Assembly (NCBI GenBank): GCA_036557785.1
Contig: DATBGZ010000071.1
Coordinates: 1 to 26,755 of the forward strand
Direction: 5' to 3'
Length of the DNA: 26,755 nt
From: DATBGZ01 sp036557785
GTDB taxonomy: Bacteria; Actinomycetota; Actinomycetes; Mycobacteriales; Micromonosporaceae
Positions 21,401-26,755 of the stretch are shown piece after piece. Position numbers and translations under genes: made by a program. Positions within the stretch are counted from its first letter, which is position 1. Every line of letters begins with the position of its first letter. The notes beneath the pieces were generated by a model, which worked only from the letters and a program-made list of their open reading frames with translations, was not told the DNA's origin and did not search any database.

Positions 21401-21516
21401 CACCACCCTTCGCCCCTGAAGGACTGCCAGACCTCCCAGTCTCGCGCTGCGTCGCCCGCGCGTCGTCAACCCACGGGAGTGCTCTGCCTACCGCAGCCGC
21501 GGTATCCGGGCCGCCA

Positions 21517-22335
21517 CTACCAGAGGTGGAACGCGAGCTCGGCGGCGAACACGACAATCAGGAGCACGCCGAGGCCGACCGGCGCCCGCAGCGAGGGCCG
21601 GTCGACGGTGGTGCCCGCGCCGGCCCGTCCGACCAGACCGCCCAGCGCGCCGAGACCCGCGCCGAGCAGGGGGAAGAGCAGCCAGTCGCTGGCCATCGTG
21701 CCGAGCGAGTCGCCGATCTCGCAGGCGGCGAGCGTGTCGCCGGTCTGGTTGTTGCAGGTGGCGTCACCGAAGTGGTCCGTCAGCCAGGCACCCGCGACGA
21801 GGCGGTCGGCGAAGACCACGTCTCGAGTGACGAGCGCGAATCCCGCGACCAGCCCCATGGTCAGGCCGAACCACAGGCCGGCGAGGGCGCCACTGGCGGC
21901 ACGTCCGGTCGCGTGCGCGGCCAGGCCACCGACGACCGGAGGCCCGAGCAGGGCGCCGAGGTAGGCGAGCAACACCGGCGCGGTGAGCAGGGCGACGGCG
22001 GTTGCGGTGGGCCCGGTGATGATGGTGAGGATGCCGATCGCGGCACCCGTGGCACCGCCGAGACCGCCGCCGCGTCGCCATGGCCGGGCCGCGACGTCGC
22101 TCCGGCCGGCGTGTGCCGTGCCCACCAGGGCGAACGCGATGAACCCGGCGGCCAGCACCGCCACGAAGCCCAGGTAGAGCCAGGCGGCGGTGGTGGGATC
22201 GACCCAGCGCTGCAGGTTCGCATCCCCGGTGCGCACCAGATTGCGTCGGGAGACGAAGAGCAGGTAGGCCAGCAGCGCGACGCTGGCGAGGCTGAAGGTG
22301 GCCACGGTGCCGACGACAAGGACGCGGGTACGCAT
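21517..22335 (-). CDS. Polytopic membrane protein of unknown function
   Basis: The 272-residue product begins MRTRVLVVGT and has about 7 hydrophobic segments, many rich in Gly and Ala (LLTAPVLLAYLGALLGPPVVGG, shown here in part as LLAYLGALLGPP). One polar loop (HFGDATCNNQTGDTLAACE) carries two Cys that could form a disulfide if extracytoplasmic. I do not recognise a family. The ATG at 22335 lies about 16 bases from a TATAGT that could serve as its -10 box and overlaps the palindrome shared with the divergent padR. A longer frame from 22362 would start inside that palindrome and is unlikely. It may be a target of the PadR regulator. Confidence 0.7.
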   Translation of the reverse strand: MRTRVLVVGTVATFSLASVALLAYLLFVSRRNLVRTGDANLQRWVDPTTAAWLYLGFVAVLAAGFIAFALVGTAHAGRSDVAARPWRRGGGLGGATGAAIGILTIITGPTATAVALLTAPVLLAYLGALLGPPVVGGLAAHATGRAASGALAGLWFGLTMGLVAGFALVTRDVVFADRLVAGAWLTDHFGDATCNNQTGDTLAACEIGDSLGTMASDWLLFPLLGAGLGALGGLVGRAGAGTTVDRPSLRAPVGLGVLLIVVFAAELAFHLW

Positions 22336-22352
22336 CGCCGAACCGTACCGCA

Positions 22353-22373
22353 CTATAACCATAGTGGCTATAG
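22353..22373. promoter_or_regulatory. Candidate PadR operator between divergent genes
   Basis: A 21-bp interrupted palindrome has CTATA/TATAG outer arms and CCA/TGG inner arms around a 3-base centre; CACTAT-AACC-ATAGTG (22351-22366) is a second, overlapping perfect inverted repeat. Its AT-rich arms contrast with the region, and it covers the TATAGT of the leftward promoter. A PadR dimer encoded by the next gene is the natural candidate binder. Confidence 0.6.
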
Positions 22374-22404
22374 CCGGAACGGAAGATCATGGTAGGGTGA
22401 GCCG

Positions 22405-22746
22405 GTGGCAGGGCTGAGCGACGCGGGTTTCCAGATCCTCCTCACCTTGGCGGACGGCGAACGGCACGGGTACGAGATCCTCCAGGCGCTCGGCCGTGCC
22501 GGCACGTCACGGATCGGGCCCACGACCCTGTACCGCACGGTGCGTGCGCTGCGGGAGAGCGGGTTCATCGAGGAGTCCGACCAGCGGCGCGATCCGACCG
22601 AGGACGACATCCGGCGGCGCTACTACCGCATCACGGCACTGGGCCGCCAGGCGGCACAGGACGAACTGCAACGCCTGCGCAGCCTCATCGCCATGGCGGA
22701 CCAGACCACGCTCGCCCGCCGCTCCCGGCCGAGGACGGCGACCTGA
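22405..22746 (+). CDS. PadR-family transcriptional regulator
   Basis: The 113-residue protein is a winged-helix PadR regulator of the short type: FQILLTLADGERHGYEILQAL, then TLYRTVRALRESGFIEE (recognition helix) and YYRITALGRQAAQDEL with the wing. Such proteins repress genes next to them, often membrane transporters, and bind drugs or phenolics. GTG 22405 has AGGGTGAG about 5 bases upstream, which can act as a Shine-Dalgarno sequence. TAGGGT (22393-22398) also sits where a leaderless -10 would, so the mode is ambiguous. The next gene starts 2 bases after its stop. It is divergent from the Cys-loop membrane protein. Confidence 0.92.
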   Translation: MAGLSDAGFQILLTLADGERHGYEILQALGRAGTSRIGPTTLYRTVRALRESGFIEESDQRRDPTEDDIRRRYYRITALGRQAAQDELQRLRSLIAMADQTTLARRSRPRTAT

Positions 22747-22748
22747 CG

Positions 22749-23618
22749 ATGAGCGCGCCGCGCAGTATTGCCACATCGCGATATCTCTACGCGCGGCTGC
22801 TTCGACTGCTCCCCGGCGAGTTCCGGTCGCAGTACGGCCAACCCGCGCTGCAGACCTTCCTGGACCTGCTGACGGCGGAGGTGAACCGGCGGGGCATGCG
22901 TGGCGCCCTCGCCGTGTGGCGCGCGGCGCTCCCGGATCTGGTTTACACCGCCACCTGCGAATACGCCGTACGGCTGCGGCGCGACGGCGTCGGCGGCCGC
23001 CCACCCGTCGGCGCCCGACTCGCCGCGGCGTTGGTCCCCGCAGCCGCCGTGCTGGTCGTGGCCTCCAGCCAGGCGCTCTATCCGGCGAACCTGGCCCTTC
23101 CCGAGTACGCGATCGGCTACGCGGTACTGGCGGCCGCGCTCGGCGTGCTGGCGGTGGTGCTGGCCACCAGCCGCGTGGCCACGCCGACCGTCGTGGTGTG
23201 CGGGCTCGCCACGGCGCCAGGATGGGTGCTGGCCTTTCACGCCGGGCGCCCGGGCGCCCTCGTCGTCGGCGTGCTGCCCGCCGTGAGCCTGATCGTCATC
23301 GCCAGCGTCTCGGCGGCACGTGGCGTGGGCGAGGCCGTGCGGGCTGGTGCGGTGACCGGCACGCTCGGGGGCATCATCGTGGTCGTTGTGACAGTGCTCG
23401 ATGGCCTGCTCACCATGCGCTCCGTCGGCCAGGACCGGATCTACGTCGCCGAGTTCCAGCACTCGGGCCAGCACAGCCTCGCGGCATATGTCCTGGGCGA
23501 ACGCATCTTCGGCGGCGTGATGATGACCGTCATGGCGGTCGTGCTCGGCACCCTGCTCGGTTTCGCCGTCGCGGTCGCCACGGCCCGGCGGCGTCGTGCC
23601 CGCGCCACCAGCGCATAG
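22749..23618 (+). CDS. Membrane protein coupled to PadR, with permease-prefix-like N-terminus
   Basis: The first 80 residues are soluble and contain YARLLRLLPGEFRSQYGQP, a pattern found at the start of proteins that accompany PadR regulators and ABC permeases. After that come about 6 hydrophobic segments, with a short loop RSVGQDRIYVAEFQHSGQH between two of them, and an Arg-rich end. The length is 289 residues. There is no ATPase, channel or enzyme motif I can name. The ATG follows the padR stop by 2 bases, so the two are cotranscribed. In such pairs the membrane protein is often the regulated partner and possibly an effector of drug or lipid stress responses; this is inference. It is followed by a degraded region. 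Confidence 0.75.
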   Translation: MSAPRSIATSRYLYARLLRLLPGEFRSQYGQPALQTFLDLLTAEVNRRGMRGALAVWRAALPDLVYTATCEYAVRLRRDGVGGRPPVGARLAAALVPAAAVLVVASSQALYPANLALPEYAIGYAVLAAALGVLAVVLATSRVATPTVVVCGLATAPGWVLAFHAGRPGALVVGVLPAVSLIVIASVSAARGVGEAVRAGAVTGTLGGIIVVVVTVLDGLLTMRSVGQDRIYVAEFQHSGQHSLAAYVLGERIFGGVMMTVMAVVLGTLLGFAVAVATARRRRARATSA

Positions 23619-23641
23619 TCGCCCGCCCCGCCGCGCGGTCC

Positions 23642-23859
23642 TCAGATGCTCCAGTCCTCCCAGTTCAGGCCGCTGACCCTGCCGAACTCGGCGCCATTGG
23701 CAGTGATGACTGTCAGTCCACGCCGCAACGCCTGACCGGCGATCAGCAGATCGTAGGCGCCGATGGGTGTTCCCCGGATCTCGAGGGCTGCGCGCACCTG
23801 ACCCGCGACTCGGGCATCCTCGTCATCGAAATCGAGTAGGTCCAGTTCGCCGGAGAGGA
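23642..23859 (-). pseudogene. Truncated PIN-domain toxin (vapC remnant, C-terminal part)
   Basis: From about 23859 down to the stop at 23642 the minus strand encodes a VapC-type C-terminal half: LSGELDLLDFDDEDARVAGQ followed by RGTPIGAYDLLIAGQALRRG and TVITANGAEFGRVSGLNWEDW. It has the later acidic residues of the PIN active site, but the N-terminal 60-70 residues with the first Asp are absent. The frame continues to an ATG at 23935, yet those 25 residues do not look like a PIN start and coincide with the opposite-strand ABC ATPase remnant. No VapB antitoxin precedes it. The abrupt change near 23860 marks a recombination junction. Confidence 0.75.
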
Positions 23860-23860
23860 G

Positions 23861-24297
23861 ATGCCAGCCGCGGACATCCCCGAAGCGGTGCAGCGGGCGA
23901 TCGACCGCGTCGGCCTGACCGATCGCGCCGACCACCGGATCAAGACCCTCTCGGGTGGCATGTGCGTCGGGCGGGGATCGCCCAGGCCATCGTCAACGAC
24001 CCCCGGCTGCTGCTGGACGAGCCGACCGCTGGACTGGACCCGGAGCAGCGGCTGCAGTTCCGGGCGCTACTGCGAGATCTGGGCAGCGATACCTGCGTCC
24101 TGGTCTCCACGCACCTGGTCGAGGATGTCGCGGCCGCCTGCACCGATGTTGTACTCATCGATGCTGGCGCCCTGGTCTTTCAAGGAGTATCTGCCGACCT
24201 CGCCGCTGCCGCGGACAAGGACACCGGCGAGGGTGACAGCGCGGCCGAGCGGGGTTACTCATCCATTCTGCGTCGCCACCGGCAGGCACGACCGTGA
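23861..24297 (+). pseudogene. ABC transporter ATPase remnant lacking Walker A and frameshifted
   Basis: The plus strand from 23861 encodes the second half of an ABC ATPase: a VGLTDRADHRIKTLSGGM signature segment, then, after a frame change near 23962, RRAGIAQAIVNDPRLLLDEP (Walker B), TAGLDPEQR (D-loop) and LVSTHLVEDV (switch His). The Walker A half is missing and nothing upstream replaces it. The shift behaves like a 1-base loss just after the Met of LSGGM. The Walker B also has three Leu where I expect four. The downstream partner begins in an overlap at 24294, as in an intact operon. It should be non-functional. Confidence 0.8.
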
Positions 24298-25674
24298 TCC
24301 GGATTCTCCGCATCGAACTTCTCAGATCCACGGCGCCGTGGGCCGCGACCGGTCTGGCCGCATTCGGCATCTTCGTGCTCTTCGCGAGCAACGGCCCGTA
24401 CCGGTCCTGGATGGAGCTGGCCATCGTCCAGCGCGACATTATGCAGCTCACCTGGCCACTCGCGCTGGCTGCGGGCGCCTGGCAGGGCATCCGCGAGCGC
24501 CGATCCCACGCCGAGAAGCTGCTGGGCACCACGCCCCGGCCGCGGCACCGGCGCGTGCTGCCGGTTGCGGTGGCGATGGCGGTCGCGGCGGCCGTCGCGG
24601 GACGTGGTGACGTTCGCGGCCGGTGCCGGCCACCTGCGCCACCCGGGGGCGTACTTCTCCGTCGGCGCGATCGCGCTCATCGCCGTCGGTGCGTTGGCCA
24701 TGGTGGCCGCGGTCTGGGTGGCCCAGGCTCTCGGCGCACTGCTGCCGTCACCGCTCACCCCGCCCATCGTCGCCGTGGTGGGCGTCGTGGCCGTTTCGCT
24801 GCTGCCTGCCCTCATCTCGGATCAGGATCATCGACCCGGTGTCGTGCTGCTCTTCCCCGCGCTGCAGGGTCCGCGAGACCACGGATTCGCGGTGCAGATG
24901 CTCTCGACCCAGGTGGTCGCGCTACAGGTCGCGTGGCTGGCAGCCGTGGCCGCGGCCGGGCTGGCCCTGTTCGCCGCGGGCGGGACGCGGGCCCGATTGG
25001 CGGCGCTCCTGCCAGTCGCGCTCGGTGCCGCCATCGTCGCGCCCGCCCTGCCCGATCGGCTCTCGGATGCCTGGGTGGAAGACCCCACCGCGACCGCGGT
25101 CGTCTGCTCGGCCGGCGACCCACAGGTCTGCATCTCGCGTGCGCATGCCTACGCCCTGGCATATGTCGTCGGGCCGGCGCATGAGGCGCTGTCCGTCATG
25201 GCCACCAAGCTGGCGCTGACGGCGAACCGGGTGGTGGTGCGGGACGCGGACTCTCGGCTCGCGCCCGATCCCCAGCCAGCCGATGAGATTCTCACCTCTA
25301 TTCCGATCTTTGACGATCTGATGACCGACTACACCCCGGACAACCTGCTGCACAGCATGCTCGCGGGTGCGGGCACGCGACCGTGTGGGAACCAGGCGGG
25401 TTACGACCCGGCGAAGTACGGCGAGTCGCAGCCGAACATCCGGTACCCGGCGGCACGGGAGGTCGCGGCCGAGTGGCTGCTGGACACCACGCCGCGGCCG
25501 GCCTCGAAGCCCGACGACGACCCCGCCTCCGCGCTGGTGACGCAGACATTGGCGGCACTGCACGCCCTGCCCCTGACCGAACAGCGGGACCGGATCGCGG
25601 CCCTGCGCGCGGCCGAGCTCACGTGCGTCGCGGGCGATCGGCTCGACCTGCTCACGGGTGGCGGGTCACGGTGA
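24294..25674 (+). pseudogene. Frameshifted membrane protein of the ABC-type operon
   Basis: The frame starts MIRILRIELLRSTAPWAATG and runs to about 24600. There the hydrophobic sequence continues only in the +1 frame (DVVTFAAGAGHLRHPGAYF onward) to a TGA at 25674. An extra G in the GGG at 24599-24601 would explain it, and with it removed the product would be 459 residues. The N-terminal half has membrane segments; the later part, from about 25070, is a long extracytoplasmic-looking domain (AVVCSAGDPQVCISRAHAYA...), with Cys and a CGNQAGYDPAKYGE stretch. Internal starts such as ATG 24565 would give a truncated protein. The family is not recognised. Whether it is a real mutation or a homopolymer read error cannot be decided here. 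Confidence 0.72.
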
Positions 25675-26264
25675 GACTGCTGGTGCTCTACCTCCGGAGC
25701 CGTGCCGTGCCATCGATCGCCGTGACGGTACTAGGGTGTGCGGTGGCGTTGTGGGCACTCGGCCTCGCGATCCACAGCCCCGCGGGCCGTACCCTGGCCG
25801 CGTTGCTCGTCGCGGTCGCCGCCATCGGTGCCATCGGACCGAGCCTCGCCGGAGCGGACCACGACCTGGACCGGGCCGGGGCCATCGCCTGGCCCGCGTG
25901 GCGAACCGTGCACATATTCGCGTCCGGGGCTGCAATCTTCGGACTGCTCGCCGCGACCGCGCTCGCGGGGCAGCGGATGACCCAGGTGGGCCAGCTCGCG
26001 CGCAACGTCGCCGGGCTCGCCGGGTTGCTGGCGCTCGGCGCGGTGCTGTTCGGCGCCGCCGGGGCGGCGCTGCTCCCGGTGCTCTGGATCGTGCCGGTGC
26101 TCTGGTGGGCGCCCCCGCTGGGCGAGCCCCCCACTCGGCCGGCGTACCGGGTGATGCTCACCTGGATGGTGCAGCCCGTCGAGGCTCGCGCGGCCACGGT
26201 CACGGCCGGTGTCCTCGCCGCTGTCGGGATCACCGCGTACGCGGCGTTCGGCAGCCGACGCTGA
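25671..26264 (+). CDS. Small polytopic membrane protein, last gene of the ABC-type operon
   Basis: The 197-residue product has about 6 hydrophobic segments, starting MRLLVLYLRSRAVPSIAVTV and ending in RAATVTAGVLAAVGITAYAA. The central region DHDLDRAGAIAWPAWRTVH resembles a short cytoplasmic loop seen in ABC-2-type permease partners, but I cannot name a family. GTG 25671 overlaps the stop of the preceding frameshifted gene (GTGA), which marks the original operon order. The frame itself is intact, so it may have outlived its partners or be expressed from upstream. No terminator immediately follows. Confidence 0.72.
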   Translation: MRLLVLYLRSRAVPSIAVTVLGCAVALWALGLAIHSPAGRTLAALLVAVAAIGAIGPSLAGADHDLDRAGAIAWPAWRTVHIFASGAAIFGLLAATALAGQRMTQVGQLARNVAGLAGLLALGAVLFGAAGAALLPVLWIVPVLWWAPPLGEPPTRPAYRVMLTWMVQPVEARAATVTAGVLAAVGITAYAAFGSRR

Positions 26265-26326
26265 GCGGGCAACCGGCGGTGGGCGTGGCCGCGGACCGCG
26301 CGGCGGATGCCGGCCCACGTTCGATC

Positions 26327-26350
26327 CGTTGCGCTACACGTAACGCAACG
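26327..26350. promoter_or_regulatory. Near-perfect 24-bp palindrome (TetR-type operator candidate)
   Basis: CGTTGCG and CGCAACG arms, with inner TAC/GTA, form a palindrome matching at 20 of 24 positions. It lies about 60 bases after the last membrane protein stop and is not next to any gene start in the window, so it may serve a gene that was lost or one outside the window. Confidence 0.5.
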
Positions 26351-26505
26351 TCGCAAGGCGCTCCGAGCGGTCGCCAGCCGCTACGACAAACGCGCATACG
26401 TGTTTCGCCGGCACCGTCGACGTCGCCTCGATCAGGATCTGGCTCCGGGCCCGGTCACATGACTCAGCAGAGCGTGCGGAGCGGACATCAGGGCGGGGAG
26501 CCGAC

Positions 26506-26585
26506 CGGCCCCCCAAGAACTCACTTTCCGGGCACCGCGCGGAACCCCGGCCCCCCAAGAACTCACTTCTTGGGCACCGCGCGGG
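26506..26585. repeat. Doubled palindromic repeat, 42-bp period, related to the pabAB linker repeat
   Basis: Copies at about 26506-26542 and 26548-26585 share CGGCCCCCCAAGAACTCACT, then TTCCGGGC or TCTTGGGC, then ACCGCGCGG. Read on the minus strand their core is AAGTGAGTTCTTGGGG, closely related to AAGTGACTTCCTGGGG in pabAB and with the same 42-bp spacing. The AAGAA/TTCTT arms form a small palindrome. Confidence 0.8.
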
Positions 26586-26641
26586 TCCAACGGGTGCAGG
26601 GGTCAGCAGACACGCTAGCCCGAAGTTAAGGCACCGATAGA

Positions 26642-26680
26642 GCCGCCTTCCGTTGTGTCGCGTGGGAAGGCGGCCTCTTT
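26642..26680. terminator. Hairpin terminator
   Basis: GCCGCCTTCC and GGAAGGCGGC form a perfect 10-bp stem (26642-26651 with 26665-26674) around a 13-base loop, followed by CTCTTT on the plus strand. It is a clear intrinsic-type terminator for rightward transcription, although the T run is interrupted. Confidence 0.75.
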
Positions 26681-26755
26681 CGGCTCAATCATGTAGCCAG
26701 TAAAATGCTGGCGTGTCGCGTTGACGTCGCGCAGAGACCAGCGCAATATCGGGGT

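Larger units (their letters stand above)
26265..26755. other. Non-coding end region with palindrome, doubled repeat and terminator
   Basis: No convincing ORF or RNA gene was seen in these 491 bases. They contain an operator-like palindrome (26327-26350), a paired repeat (26506-26585), a hairpin terminator (26642-26680) and an AT-rich TAAAAT (26701-26706) that might be a -10 box for something beyond the window edge. No good -35 precedes it. Confidence 0.5.

Noticed and set aside
23955..24620. Programmed ribosomal frameshifting in the ABC ATPase and membrane genes
   Set aside because: No slippery heptamer with a downstream stem was evident, and the ATPase also lacks its Walker A half, so decay or sequence error is simpler.
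26334..26558. Minus-strand 74-codon frame in the end region
   Set aside because: It runs through the paired repeat and the palindrome, has no ribosome binding site and no domain-like sequence.
26597..26755. tRNA or other structured RNA gene near the right edge
   Set aside because: I found a terminator hairpin and a small CCAG/CTGG inverted repeat but no cloverleaf or T-loop sequence.
1..26755. CRISPR array, insertion sequence or prophage
   Set aside because: No regular repeat-spacer array, transposase, integrase or phage structural gene was seen; the paired repeats have only two copies each.

Overview
The window is a very GC-rich, densely packed actinobacterial segment. Start codons are often GTG, ATGA/GTGA start-stop overlaps are frequent, and third positions are strongly G/C. 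A mycofactocin locus, a DUF222/HNH-type gene end, leaderless-looking starts and a PadR regulator fit an actinomycete, most likely of the Micromonosporaceae type. The family placement is an inference; no phylogenetic marker is present.

Bases 1-8030 hold the 3' end of an HNH-nuclease-like gene followed by a complete mycofactocin (MFT) operon on the minus strand, read right to left: mftA (precursor), mftB (peptide chaperone), mftC (radical SAM/SPASM), mftE (creatininase-like peptidase), a mycofactocin-type SDR, mftF (glycosyltransferase), a 26-codon micro-ORF, mftD (FMN oxidase) and an APH-like phosphotransferase. Nearly all are joined by 4-base or slightly longer overlaps. The regulator mftR is divergent. 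A 19-bp palindrome between mftA and mftR lies just downstream of a plausible mftA promoter and is the obvious operator candidate.

Bases 8061-12846 hold a tight plus-strand operon starting only 30 bases after mftR: galB, galC and galD (the lower gallate / 4-oxalomesaconate route), a type I extradiol dioxygenase of the VOC fold, then pcaH and pcaG (an intradiol dioxygenase). Neither a classical gallate dioxygenase nor the pcaB/C/D enzymes needed after 3,4-cleavage are present. The operon therefore looks like a hybrid route in which PcaHG and/or the VOC enzyme feed the 4-oxalomesaconate pathway. This is the most interesting system in the window, together with its direct link to mycofactocin.

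Bases 12843-15017 (minus) encode a fused PabA-PabB aminodeoxychorismate synthase with a repeat-expanded linker. Bases 15094-21400 hold a possible surface-glycan neighbourhood: an FkbM methyltransferase with an unusual N-terminal extension, two class I methyltransferases, a polytopic GT-C-like membrane protein and an extended SDR. A cluster of alternating inverted repeats sits between the last two, which converge.

Bases 21517-26264 hold a membrane protein divergent from a PadR regulator and its membrane partner. These are followed by a degraded zone: a truncated vapC end abutting an ABC ATPase lacking its Walker A half and carrying a frameshift, and a frameshifted ABC-type membrane protein, then an intact membrane protein. 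The last 490 bases are non-coding and hold a near-perfect palindrome, a doubled dispersed repeat related to the one in the pabAB linker, and a strong hairpin terminator. Paired short repeats with in-frame periods occur at four places (mftC tail, mftR N-terminus, pabAB linker, window end) and may reflect small repeat elements spreading in this genome.
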